From positions 1 through 64,000 of the forward strand of contig JAODAV010000015.1 of the NCBI GenBank assembly GCA_025463605.1: 64,000 nucleotides of DNA, in the 5' to 3' direction. Position numbers and translations under genes: made by a program. The first letter of the stretch is position 1. Each line of letters begins with the position of its first letter. This DNA comes from Rhodoglobus sp. (GTDB lineage: Bacteria; Actinomycetota; Actinomycetes; Actinomycetales; Microbacteriaceae). Of the stretch, positions 9,430 through 17,720 are shown piece by piece. Under the pieces are notes generated by a model that was given only the letters and a program-made list of their open reading frames with translations, was not told where the DNA came from and did no database searches.

Positions 9430-11597
9430 TCCGGCACCGGCCGTTCGGCTCCGGTCATCCGTATTCGGTCGACACCGAGCAGCGGCATCCCGTCGATCCC
9501 GTCGCGGGGCACCCCGTGACACTCGGCGTGCGAACGTCGGGCGGCGTCACGGAAGTCGTGCTCGAGTACACCGTCGACGGTGGCGCCGTGCAGACGGTAT
9601 CGCTCGCTCCCGCCCAGCGCACCTCGCGCGGGCAAGCGGTCGACGGGGGGCACCTCGCGTCCGCGCAGGCGCGGCTCGCGCGTGCCGCGAGCGGCTGGAC
9701 GGTCGACCTCGATGGCCTCACTGCTGACTCCTCGTACCGATACCGCTTCGTGGCGGGTGCCGAGCGCACCCGCTGGTTCGAGTTCCGCGTGGCAGCGTGG
9801 CGCCCGTTTGACCTGCCTGGCCTCGACGATGTCACCGCGCTCAGCGCCGGCGGGAGCATCCTGCGCGTGCGCTTCTCACTGCCGCTCGCGCCCGGCGAGC
9901 GCGTCGCGGGATTCGGCGAGCGGTACGACCGCCTCGACCACCGCGGCACGAGCCTTGATTCGATCGTTTTCGAGCAGTACAAGAATCAGGGTGCGGAGCG
10001 CAAGACCTACCTGCCCATGCCGTTCGCCCATGTGGTGGGCGGCACCGGCTGGGGCTTTCACGTGCGCACGTCGCGCCGCGTGTGGTTCGACATCGGCGAG
10101 AGCACCCCCGATCGCCTCTGGATCGAAGCCGAAACCGGCCCGGACGGCGCTCTCGAGGTCGCACGCTTCGACGGCAGCCCGACGGAGGTGCTCGACGCGT
10201 TTCTCGCCGAGGTGGGGCGCCCGAAGGAATTGCCCGACTGGGTGTTCCGGTTGTGGGCGAGCGGCAACGAGTGGAACACCCAGGCCGAGGTCATGCGCCA
10301 GGTCGACGCGCATCGCAACCACGACATCCCGGTCGGATCCGTGGTGATCGAAGCGTGGAGCGACGAGAGCACTTTCACCGCATGGCGGGGTGCCGAGTAC
10401 GAGGTGGCCGACGGCCCGCACCGCCTCGCGGATTTCCGCTTTCCGGAGGATGGCCCGTGGCCAGACCCGAAGGCCATGGTCGACGAGCTGCACGCCCGCA
10501 ACATCCGGCTGCATCTGTGGCAGATCCCGCTCATCAAGATGCGGCCGCATCCGCGCGGTCAGGTCGCAGCCGACGCCGCTGCCGCGATCCGCGACGGCGT
10601 GCTCATCAACGAGCTCGCGCCGGACGGCGCCCTGCGCCCCTACCGCAACCGCGGATGGTGGTTCCCGCTCGGCCTCATGCCTGATCTCACCGACGAGCGC
10701 GCCGCGAAGTGGTGGACCGACCGACGTCGCTACCTCGTGGAGGAGGTAGGCATCGACGGCTTCAAGACGGACGGCGGCGAGCACGCCTGGGGCCGTGACG
10801 TGCGTTACCTCAGCGGGCTCAGTGGCGACGAGGGTAACAGCGTCTTCCCGGTGCACTACGCGAAGGCGTACGGCGATCTACTCGAGTCTGCGGGCAAGGC
10901 GCCGGTCACGTTCAGCCGAGCAGGCTTCACCGGCAGCCAGGCGCACGGCGCATTCTGGGCCGGCGACGAGAACTCGACCTGGGAGGCGTTCCGCTGGTCC
11001 ATGTTCGCGGGACTGTCGGCGGCATCCAGCGGCATCGTCTACTGGGGCTGGGACTTCGCGGGCTTCTCCGGCGAGATCCCAGATGCCGAACTGTACTTGC
11101 GATCGGCGGCCGCCGCGGCGTTCGTGCCTATCATGCAGTACCACTCCGAGTTCAACCACCATCGCACGCCCTCGCGGGACCGCACACCGTGGAACATCGC
11201 CGAGCGCACCGGTGACGAGAGTGTCATGCCGGTGTTCCGCCGGTTCACCGAGTTGCGCGATCGGCTTGTGCCGTACCTCGCGGCTTCGGCGCGCGAGACG
11301 ATCGCGACGAGCGCACCGCTCATGCGGCCGCTGTTCTTCGATCACCCGAGCGACGACGCGGTATGGGAACACCCCCTGCAATGGATGCTCGGCGCCGACC
11401 TGCTCGTCGCGCCCGTGCTCGAGCCCGGAGCCACGTCGTGGCAGGTCTACCTGCCTGCCGCAGACTGGGTCGACGCGTTCACCGGGGAGGCCGTGCAAGG
11501 CGGTGCCGTGGTCGAACGGGATACCCCGATCGATGAGCTGCCGGTGTTCGTGCGGGCCGGTGCGTGGGAGCGAATGAGGCCGGTCTTCTCGCCCTAG
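9426..11597 (+). CDS. Glycoside hydrolase family 31 alpha-glucosidase-type enzyme
   Basis: This 723-residue enzyme has an N-terminal beta-sandwich (FGERYDRLDHRG) and a (beta/alpha)8 barrel. The nucleophile motif is IDGFKTDGGEHAW (D449 in KTDGGE), and the acid/base is in FWAGDENSTWEAF (D514). PVFVRAGAW near the end is the usual C-terminal sandwich. There is no signal peptide, so it acts on imported oligosaccharides. The open frame reaches back to 8664 inside the GH15 gene, but the GTG at 9426 overlapping the GH15 stop (GTGA) gives the proper start and translational coupling. GH31 includes alpha-glucosidases and alpha-xylosidases, and the exact bond is not decided by sequence alone. Confidence 0.9.
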   Translation: MIRHRPFGSGHPYSVDTEQRHPVDPVAGHPVTLGVRTSGGVTEVVLEYTVDGGAVQTVSLAPAQRTSRGQAVDGGHLASAQARLARAASGWTVDLDGLTADSSYRYRFVAGAERTRWFEFRVAAWRPFDLPGLDDVTALSAGGSILRVRFSLPLAPGERVAGFGERYDRLDHRGTSLDSIVFEQYKNQGAERKTYLPMPFAHVVGGTGWGFHVRTSRRVWFDIGESTPDRLWIEAETGPDGALEVARFDGSPTEVLDAFLAEVGRPKELPDWVFRLWASGNEWNTQAEVMRQVDAHRNHDIPVGSVVIEAWSDESTFTAWRGAEYEVADGPHRLADFRFPEDGPWPDPKAMVDELHARNIRLHLWQIPLIKMRPHPRGQVAADAAAAIRDGVLINELAPDGALRPYRNRGWWFPLGLMPDLTDERAAKWWTDRRRYLVEEVGIDGFKTDGGEHAWGRDVRYLSGLSGDEGNSVFPVHYAKAYGDLLESAGKAPVTFSRAGFTGSQAHGAFWAGDENSTWEAFRWSMFAGLSAASSGIVYWGWDFAGFSGEIPDAELYLRSAAAAAFVPIMQYHSEFNHHRTPSRDRTPWNIAERTGDESVMPVFRRFTELRDRLVPYLAASARETIATSAPLMRPLFFDHPSDDAVWEHPLQWMLGADLLVAPVLEPGATSWQVYLPAADWVDAFTGEAVQGGAVVERDTPIDELPVFVRAGAWERMRPVFSP

Positions 11598-11606
11598 GCT
11601 TGCGGG

Positions 11607-12794
11607 GTGCTCCAGCCCATCTCCGCCGGCTTCGTCGCCGCGATCTCCGGTTTCGCTACGTCGTTCGTTCTCGTGATCGCGGGTCTTCGAGCGGTCGGGG
11701 CCACGCCGGACCAGGCGGCATCCGGACTTCTCGCCGTCTGCCTCGCGATCGGAGTGGTCAGTACCGTTGCGTCGCTGTGGCTGCGCATTCCGCTCGCTAT
11801 CGCGTGGTCGACTCCGGGCGCCGCGGTGCTGCTCGCGGCAGCCGGCAACGGCATCGAATTCTCCGACGCGGTCGGCGCGTTTCTCGTGAGCGGTGTGCTC
11901 GTCGCGCTCTCCGGGCTCTGGCCGGCGCTCGGCCGGGCGATCACGGGCATACCGAGGCCGCTCGCGAGCGCGATGCTCGCCGGTGTGCTTCTGCCCATCT
12001 GCCTCAAGCCGATCGAAGCAGTGGCCCAGCTGCCGCTGCTTGCGGCGCCGATCGTCATCGTGTGGCTCGTGCTCTATCGGCTCGCGCCCCGCTGGGCCGT
12101 GCCTGCCGCGATGGCCGTCGCCATCGGCGCGATCATCGTGTCAGCAGGCACCGACTGGATCTCTGTCACGAACATCGCCCCGCAGTTCGCGTTCGTCGCT
12201 CCCACTTTCGACCTGTTTACGATCCTGACGCTGGGTCTTCCGCTGTTCATCGTGACCATGGCCGGCCAGAACGTGCCCGGCTTCGTCGTGCTCGCGACGA
12301 ATGGCTACGTGCCGCCCCCGCGGTTCGCGCTCGTGAGCACCGGACTGGGCTCGGCCGCCGGCGCCCTGTTCGGCGGCCACGCCATCAATCTCGGCGCCAT
12401 CACCGCCGCCATCATGGCGGGGCCGGAGTCGCACCCCGACCCTGCGCGACGCTGGATCGCGACGCTCACCAACGGCCTGCTCTACATTCCGCTCGGCCTC
12501 GGTGCGGCAATGGCGGTTGCGCTCGTAAGCGTCGCGCCGGCCATCCTCATCACGGCTGTCGCCGGACTCGCGGTGCTGGGGGCACTCATCTCGAGCATCG
12601 TGAACGCCCTCGAAGACCCGGACCACCGCGTCACCGCCATCGTGACGTTCCTCGTCGTGGCATCCGGGATCGTCGTTCAGGGCGTCGGATCGGCATTCTG
12701 GGGACTGCTGGTCGGTGGGATCGTCATGGGTTGGCTGGGCTGGCGCCGCAGGCGACACGAGCCGGTTGCAGAACTCGACGACGCTTTGGAATAG
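11607..12794 (+). CDS. BenE family (benzoate/H+ symporter-type) transporter
   Basis: This 395-residue membrane protein has about 12 hydrophobic segments and the BenE family start (PISAGFVAAISGFATSFVL), with [10 protein letters not shown] and the GGHAINLGAITAAI segment. It would import an aromatic or related acid with protons, but specificity is uncertain because family members vary. The GTG start has no ribosome site. TAGGCT (11595-11600) lies exactly 6 nt before it, giving a leaderless-mRNA geometry even though the gap from the GH31 stop is only 9 bp. It may be read both from its own promoter and by read-through. It ends convergently with the metQ-like gene. Confidence 0.88.
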   Translation: MLQPISAGFVAAISGFATSFVLVIAGLRAVGATPDQAASGLLAVCLAIGVVSTVASLWLRIPLAIAWSTPGAAVLLAAAGNGIEFSDAVGAFLVSGVLVALSGLWPALGRAITGIPRPLASAMLAGVLLPICLKPIEAVAQLPLLAAPIVIVWLVLYRLAPRWAVPAAMAVAIGAIIVSAGTDWISVTNIAPQFAFVAPTFDLFTILTLGLPLFIVTMAGQNVPGFVVLATNGYVPPPRFALVSTGLGSAAGALFGGHAINLGAITAAIMAGPESHPDPARRWIATLTNGLLYIPLGLGAAMAVALVSVAPAILITAVAGLAVLGALISSIVNALEDPDHRVTAIVTFLVVASGIVVQGVGSAFWGLLVGGIVMGWLGWRRRRHEPVAELDDALE

Positions 12795-12858
12795 CCTCGC
12801 TATTCGGCTCGGCTCGAGCCGGATCGGACCAGCCGATCCCGCCCGAGCCGGTGCGTCC

Positions 12859-13779
12859 CTACTCCGCGTCGATCGGGAGCAGGATGTCCTTGACCGAGGG
12901 GTCGGTGCGCAGGAACTCCTGCACGGCCGGGTCTTGGAAGGCCTGGATGAGCTTCTTGATGTTGTCGGTGTTCTTGTAGTTCGATCCGATGGTCAGCTGG
13001 CCCGCGAAGTCGTCGGGTGCCGCGGGAGCGAAGATCTGCTTCTCGATGTCGATCTGCGCCGCGAGGTAGTACTCGGTGTAGCCGACGGCCGCATCCAGAT
13101 CCGGCAGCGAGCGGGACTGCGCTGCGAAGTCGAGCAGAACGAACTTGAGGTTCTTCGGGTTCGCGGTGATGTCATCCTGCGTGGCGTAGGCCTTGTCGAT
13201 CGACGGGTCGAGTTCGATCAGTCCCGCGCGCTCGAGAACCCAGAGGCCCTGTGCCTCGTTCGCCGGGTCGGAGTAGAGCGAGATCGTGGCGCCGTCGGGA
13301 ATCTCGCTCACATCGGTGTACTTGTCTGACCAGAGTCCGAATCCCCAGCGGAAGACGGGCACTGCGGCCTCCTCCTTGAAGTCGGGGTTGGCCTCGAGCA
13401 CCTGGCTGAGCCAGAGCTTGTGCTGGTAGATCGTTCCGGCCACCTCGCCCTCGCTCACGGCGCGGTTGATGGTGTTGCTGTCGGCGAGGCCGCGGAAGGC
13501 GATCGTGATCCCGTACTTCGGGGCGACCTCTTTCGCAATGAACTCGACGAGCGCCTGCTCAGACGCGTTTCCCTCCGCAGTGGCGACGTAGAGAGTTGCG
13601 CCCGCGACCTCGTTGGGCGACTTCGTCGGGTTGAGCAGTGGCACGGCGATGAACGCGGCGACGGCAAGGACGAGGAGCACCGCTCCAAGGATCCAGGGCC
13701 AGCGCTTGCGTTTCTTCAGTTCGAAGCCGAGGCCTCCGTCGTCGGGCGGCGTTGTCGGCTTGTCGATTGTCGTGGTCAT
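12859..13779 (-). CDS. metQ: MetQ/NlpA-family substrate-binding protein with N-terminal membrane anchor
   Basis: This 306-residue protein belongs to the NLPA family that binds methionine and related substrates outside the membrane. It lacks a lipobox. Residues about 27-50 (WPWILGAVLLVLAVAAFIAV) instead form an uncleaved-looking anchor after a basic stretch, KKRKR. The binding domain runs from about residue 58 (ATLYVATAEGNASEQALVEF) to the C-terminus. I chose the ATG at 13779 with GAGGAG upstream; the open frame runs much further back through the permease gene but is not coding there. It is last in a reductase-metN-metI-metQ operon. The ligand may be methionine or another organosulfur compound. 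Confidence 0.85.
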   Translation of the reverse strand: MTTTIDKPTTPPDDGGLGFELKKRKRWPWILGAVLLVLAVAAFIAVPLLNPTKSPNEVAGATLYVATAEGNASEQALVEFIAKEVAPKYGITIAFRGLADSNTINRAVSEGEVAGTIYQHKLWLSQVLEANPDFKEEAAVPVFRWGFGLWSDKYTDVSEIPDGATISLYSDPANEAQGLWVLERAGLIELDPSIDKAYATQDDITANPKNLKFVLLDFAAQSRSLPDLDAAVGYTEYYLAAQIDIEKQIFAPAAPDDFAGQLTIGSNYKNTDNIKKLIQAFQDPAVQEFLRTDPSVKDILLPIDAE

Positions 13780-13817
13780 GGCAGAGCTCTCCTCAGATGT
13801 GATGCAGTGTGTGGTTG

Positions 13818-14525
13818 TCAGGCGGGTTGGGCTACGCGATGCTGGCGGCGCGCGTATGGGGTGGTGAGACGCACGAGCGCGTCCCCAAGCTTTTGCACAC
13901 AGGCCACGAGCACGACGAGCACGATGATCGTCGCGAGCATGACGCCGTTGTCGAAGCGCTGGTAGCCGTAGGTGACGGCGACATAGCCGATGCCGCCGGC
14001 GCCGATGCTGCCCGCGATGGCCGAGTATTCGATCATCGCGATCGTGTTGATCGTGAGACCACCGATGATGCTCGGCACTGCCTCTGCGAGTTGCGCCGTT
14101 CGGATCACCTGCAGTGGAGAGGCGCCGCTGGCAGTCGCGACCCTGGCGAGATCGGGCGGCACGCTTCGCAGGGAGTTCTCGACGATGCGCGTGAAGAATG
14201 CGATGCCGGCGATCGACATGGGCACAACGGCGGCGGGGATGCCGATGTTGGTTCCCGTGATGAACCGGGTGAACGGAACGATCGCCGCCATGAGGATGAG
14301 GAACGGCAGCGACCGTCCGACACTCACGATCCAGCTCAGCACGGTGTGCAGTCGGGGCCGGGGGAACTGGCCCTGCGGCGCCAGGTTGTGCACGAGTGCG
14401 CCGAGAGGAACGCCGACAATGACGACGATGGCCATGACGATGCCCACCATGATCAGCGTGTCCAGCAGCGCGGGGAAGATGAGGGCCGGGATGTCGGGCA
14501 ACGGCACGTTGTTGGAGTGCCTCAC
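13818..14525 (-). CDS. metI: MetI-type ABC transporter permease
   Basis: This 235-residue permease of the D-methionine type has about five membrane helices, short for ABC permeases but normal for MetI. The EAA-like loop is VATASGASPLQVIRTAQLAE, and SIGAGGIGYVAVTYGYQRF is the conserved C-terminal segment. It overlaps metN by 4 bp (ATGA) and is followed by the metQ-like gene after 38 bp. With MetN and MetQ it forms a complete importer. The family is well supported; the substrate could be methionine, a methionine derivative or another small organosulfur compound. Confidence 0.92.
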   Translation of the reverse strand: MRHSNNVPLPDIPALIFPALLDTLIMVGIVMAIVVIVGVPLGALVHNLAPQGQFPRPRLHTVLSWIVSVGRSLPFLILMAAIVPFTRFITGTNIGIPAAVVPMSIAGIAFFTRIVENSLRSVPPDLARVATASGASPLQVIRTAQLAEAVPSIIGGLTINTIAMIEYSAIAGSIGAGGIGYVAVTYGYQRFDNGVMLATIIVLVVLVACVQKLGDALVRLTTPYARRQHRVAQPA

Positions 14526-15514
14526 GAGGTGACCGACAGACGCACGGGGTCTTCGCGGCGGGCATCCAGACCCAAAGAGTCGAGAGCGAGTCGAACGCGC
14601 TCATCCTCGGAGGTCTCGACGCTGATGGTGGCATGGCCGACCGTCGACTCGTGCAACACCTCGATTGATGCGCCGAGCAGTGACACCGACGAGCCGAGCG
14701 CGGCACCGAGCTGCGATACCCAATCCGCCGGCACGAGTGCGGAGCGGTACGAGACGAACCAGGTGATCGCTGACGCGGTGGCCGCGGCGTGAGCGCGCCG
14801 TGGCTGAAGCGAGCGGCCGAGCTCTGAGTCGGGGTCATGCAGAAGCTTCACGAGCGAGCCGGATTCGACGATTCGGCCACGGTCGAGGCGCGCGACCGAA
14901 TCCGCAATGCTGCGCACGGTGTCCATCTCGTGCGTGATGAAGATGATGGCGAGATCGAGATCGTCGCGCAGCTCCTTGATCAGGCTGACGACCGATGCCG
15001 TGGCTTCGGGGTCGAGTCCGCTGGTCGCCTCATCGGAGATGAGCACGCTCGGCCGAAGCGCGAGCGCGCGGGCGATGCCGACGCGCTGACGCTGCCCGCC
15101 GGACAGCTCGTGAGGGTAGCTGCGCGCCTTGCCGGACAGGCCGACCCGGTCGAGCAGCTCGGCGACGCGACGCTTCGACTCGAGAGGGGTGACGCCCAGG
15201 TACTCGAGGGGCAGCGCCACATTCTGGGCGGCTGTGCGCCTGCTGAATAGCCCGTCGTGTTGGAATATGGTGCCGATCTTGCGCCGCGCAACGCGCAATT
15301 GGGCGGCGTTGAGGTGCGAGAGGTTGTCGCCGTTGACGATGACCGAGCCGGATGTGGGCGGCTCGAGGAGCGTGGCGCACTGCGCCAGAGTGCTCTTGCC
15401 TGCACCGCTGGGGCCGACGACCGCGAAGATCTCCCCTGAGTCGACGCTGAAGTCGAGCCGGTCGAGCACCGTCGTGTCACCGAAGTTCTTGGTGAGTTGT
15501 TCAAGCCGGATCAT
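14522..15514 (-). CDS. metN: MetN-type ABC transporter ATP-binding protein
   Basis: This 330-residue ATPase has Walker A GPSGAGKST (34-42), the signature LSGGQRQRVG near 135, Walker B VLISDEATSGLD, and the switch His in IFITHEMD. The C-terminal 80 or so residues (from about 250) look like the NIL regulatory domain, which in MetN binds methionine and inhibits transport. It lies 7 bp after the FMN reductase gene and overlaps metI by 4 bp. Physical linkage to a flavin reductase and a divergent FMN monooxygenase suggests the imported compound is oxidatively desulfurised. Confidence 0.93.
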   Translation of the reverse strand: MIRLEQLTKNFGDTTVLDRLDFSVDSGEIFAVVGPSGAGKSTLAQCATLLEPPTSGSVIVNGDNLSHLNAAQLRVARRKIGTIFQHDGLFSRRTAAQNVALPLEYLGVTPLESKRRVAELLDRVGLSGKARSYPHELSGGQRQRVGIARALALRPSVLISDEATSGLDPEATASVVSLIKELRDDLDLAIIFITHEMDTVRSIADSVARLDRGRIVESGSLVKLLHDPDSELGRSLQPRRAHAAATASAITWFVSYRSALVPADWVSQLGAALGSSVSLLGASIEVLHESTVGHATISVETSEDERVRLALDSLGLDARREDPVRLSVTS

Positions 15515-15521
15515 GGCCGCA

Positions 15522-16133
15522 TCACCACGGGCTCGGTCGGCTGGGGGTGAGTTCGAAGTGCAGGAGGGGCAGCGCCCGGTGCACGGCCTTGTCGATGCGA
15601 TCGCGAAGGCCGGGATCGCTCACCTGGTAGTCGGTGAACTCGGAGTCTTTGGCGTAGACGCCGATCGGTAGCGTGAGCGCTTGGAAGAAACCGAAGAGTG
15701 GACGTATCTGGTGCTCGACGATGAGCGCGTGTCGGTCGCTGCCTCCCGTAGCGGCGAGCAGTACGGGCTTGTCGACGAGCGCGTATTGCCCGACGAAGTC
15801 GAACAAATGCTTGAAGAGCCCGGTGAAGGATGCGCGGTAGACGGGACTCGCGACCACGAGCAGGTCGGCCTCCTCGATGGCGCGCAGCTCGTTCTCCGCA
15901 CTCGGCGGGAGCTGGTCGCGGCGTATGGCGCCGGCAAGAAGCGGCCCGAGATCCGCGAGCTCAATCAGGTGCTGCTCGATCTCCCGCTCTTGGGAAAGGG
16001 CGTCGAGCAGCGCCACGAGCAGCGCAGTCGTTCGCGAAGGCGACTGCAGGCTGCCGGAAACGGCGACAACGCGCAGCGGCCGGTCGGTGGCAAGGGATGG
16101 CATGCCGACGACCGTAATGTGCCTTCCGGACAT
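15522..16133 (-). CDS. NAD(P)H-dependent FMN reductase (SsuE/MsuE-type)
   Basis: This flavodoxin-fold reductase of up to 203 residues has the FMN phosphate loop SGSLQSPSRT near residues 26-35 and the family segment LLVVASPVYRASFTGLFKHLFDFV. Such enzymes supply reduced FMN to two-component monooxygenases, and the likely partner is the divergent monooxygenase at 16226. It heads the minus-strand metNIQ operon. The start is uncertain: the ATG at 16133 gives an extra 11 residues, while an internal ATG (MPSLATDRPL) starts closer to the fold. Neither has a strong ribosome site at ideal spacing. Confidence 0.87.
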   Translation of the reverse strand: MSGRHITVVGMPSLATDRPLRVVAVSGSLQSPSRTTALLVALLDALSQEREIEQHLIELADLGPLLAGAIRRDQLPPSAENELRAIEEADLLVVASPVYRASFTGLFKHLFDFVGQYALVDKPVLLAATGGSDRHALIVEHQIRPLFGFFQALTLPIGVYAKDSEFTDYQVSDPGLRDRIDKAVHRALPLLHFELTPSRPSPW

Positions 16134-16168
16134 CCGTGCAGCTTCGATGACGCTTTGCGTAACCGTGT

Positions 16169-16184
16169 GACGACTTATTTCGTC
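16169..16184. promoter_or_regulatory. Inverted repeat in the divergent reductase/monooxygenase promoter region
   Basis: GACGA-CTTATT-TCGTC lies near the centre of the 92-bp gap between two divergently transcribed genes. It is a candidate operator for a shared regulator, perhaps one sensing sulfur status. No convincing -35/-10 pair was found for either gene, and the AGGAGG at about 16198-16203 is too far from the ATG at 16226 to act as its ribosome site. Confidence 0.4.
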
Positions 16185-16225
16185 GCGGTTCGTGCTAGGA
16201 GGATTGTCTGTCGCACCATTGGCAA

Positions 16226-17608
16226 ATGACTCGACAGATCCGCTTCAACGCTTTCGACATGAACTGCGTCGCCCACCAGTCCTCGGGCATGTGGCGTCAC
16301 CCCGATGACCGCTCGGCGAACTACAAGGACCTCAGTTACTGGACCGAGCTGGCCAAGTTGCTCGAGCGCGGCACGTTCGACGGCATCTTCATCGCCGACG
16401 TGCTGGGTACTTACGACGTCTACGGCGGAACCAACGAGGCAGCGATCCGTCACGGCGCGCAGGTGCCCGTGGGCGACCCCGTGCTGCTGATCTCGGCCAT
16501 GGCCGCTGTCACAGAGAACCTCGGGTTCGGAGTGACCGCCGGAACGGCTTACGAGCATCCCTACCCCTTCGCACGCCGCATGTCGACTCTCGACCACCTG
16601 ACCAAGGGCCGCGTCGGCTGGAACGTCGTCACCGGATATCTGCCCTCCGCGGCCCGCAACATGGGCAACGAAGACCAGCTCGAGCACGACGACCGCTACG
16701 ACCACGCCGATGAGTACCTCGAGGTGCTCTACAAGCTGTGGGAGGGTTCGTGGGAGGACGACGCCGTCATCCGCGACCGCGAGACCGGCGTGTTCACCGA
16801 CCCGGCGAAGGTGCACGAGATCGGCCACAAGGGCAAGCACTTCACCGTTCCGGGCATCCACATCTCCGAGCCTTCGCCGCAGCGCACGCCCGTGATCTAC
16901 CAGGCGGGCGCATCCTCGCGGGGCATCGCATTCGCCGCGGGCAACGCCGAGGCCATCTTCGTGGCCGCTCCGACCAAGGCGGTGCTCAAGAGCACGGTGA
17001 GCAAGATCCGCGACGCACTCGAGGCGGCGGGGCGCGACCGCTACTCGGCGCGCATCTACACGCTGCTGACGATCATCACCGACGAGACACCCGAGAAGGC
17101 GCAGGCCAAGCACGAGGACTTCCTGCAGTACGCGAGCCACGAGGGCGCCCTGGTGTTCATGTCGGGCTGGATGGGCATCGACCTCTCCCAGTACGACCTC
17201 GACGAGCCGGTCGGCAACGTGAAGAGCAACGCGATCCAGTCGATCATCGCGAACTACGAGGAGTCGGCGGCGCTGGGTGAGAAGTTCACCGTTCGCGACA
17301 TCGCCCGGCTCGGCGCGATCGGCGGCCTCGGCCCGACCATCGTGGGCTCAGGCAGCCAGATCGCGGACCAGCTGCAGGAGTGGGTGGAGGAGACCGACGT
17401 CGACGGGTTCAACCTCGCCTACGCCATCACGCCAGGCACGTTCGAGGACATCGTCGAGTTCGTGATCCCGGAGCTGCGCAAGCGCGGCGCGTACCCCGAC
17501 TCCTACGTCGAGGGCACGCTCCGCAACAAGCTGCACGGCAAGGGCGACCGCCTTCCGGCGGACCACACGGGCGCCCAGTACCGCGTCGGGGCGCGCGCGG
17601 TGTTTTGA
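16226..17608 (+). CDS. NtaA/SnaA/DszA-type FMN-dependent monooxygenase
   Basis: This 460-residue monooxygenase has a bacterial-luciferase-like TIM barrel. It begins RQIRFNAFDMNCVAHQSSGMW and contains WTELAKLLERGTFDGIFIAD, LDHLTKGRVGWNVVTGY and ARNMG, all typical of the NtaA/SnaA/DszA family. These enzymes use FMNH2 from a separate reductase to oxidise organosulfur, nitrilotriacetate or related compounds. The divergent FMN reductase and MetNIQ importer suggest a sulfur source as substrate. The ATG at 16226 is the first family-like start, but it has no ribosome site at normal spacing. The gene ends just before a GC-rich tandem repeat. Confidence 0.9.
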   Translation: MTRQIRFNAFDMNCVAHQSSGMWRHPDDRSANYKDLSYWTELAKLLERGTFDGIFIADVLGTYDVYGGTNEAAIRHGAQVPVGDPVLLISAMAAVTENLGFGVTAGTAYEHPYPFARRMSTLDHLTKGRVGWNVVTGYLPSAARNMGNEDQLEHDDRYDHADEYLEVLYKLWEGSWEDDAVIRDRETGVFTDPAKVHEIGHKGKHFTVPGIHISEPSPQRTPVIYQAGASSRGIAFAAGNAEAIFVAAPTKAVLKSTVSKIRDALEAAGRDRYSARIYTLLTIITDETPEKAQAKHEDFLQYASHEGALVFMSGWMGIDLSQYDLDEPVGNVKSNAIQSIIANYEESAALGEKFTVRDIARLGAIGGLGPTIVGSGSQIADQLQEWVEETDVDGFNLAYAITPGTFEDIVEFVIPELRKRGAYPDSYVEGTLRNKLHGKGDRLPADHTGAQYRVGARAVF

Positions 17609-17615
17609 CTCGACC

Positions 17616-17720
17616 GCGGGTGTACGAACGGCCGCGGCGGCGCCAAACCTCAGCGGCGGCCCCCGACCTCCGCGGCCGCGCCAAATCGCCGCGGCGGTGT
17701 CGAGCCCGCCGCGGGCCGCG
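17616..17720. repeat. Degenerate ~19-bp GCGG-starting tandem repeat
   Basis: Units begin GCGG at 17616, 17634, 17653, 17672, 17691 and 17711 (spacing 18, 19, 19, 19 and 20). Two carry the shared core GCGCCAAA. They fill the gap between the convergent monooxygenase and M3 peptidase genes. GGCCGC/GCGGCC self-complementarity lets it fold into GC-rich hairpins, so it may double as a bidirectional terminator. Confidence 0.55.

Noticed and set aside
6997-9522. An 841-codon open frame on the minus strand opposite the binding-protein and GH15 genes
   Set aside because: It is antisense to two well-supported genes and its translation is Arg/Gly/Val-rich low-complexity typical of high-GC shadow frames. 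Similar long shadows (for example 57148-58869 and 2741-3781 minus) were dropped for the same reason.
13780-14838. N-terminal extension of the metQ-like frame
   Set aside because: It runs through metI and part of metN in another frame and is low-complexity; the ATG at 13779 has GAGGAG upstream.
17616-17720. A small plus-strand coding region continuing past the monooxygenase
   Set aside because: The open frames there are only a consequence of GC-rich repeats; no start with a ribosome site and no family-like sequence.
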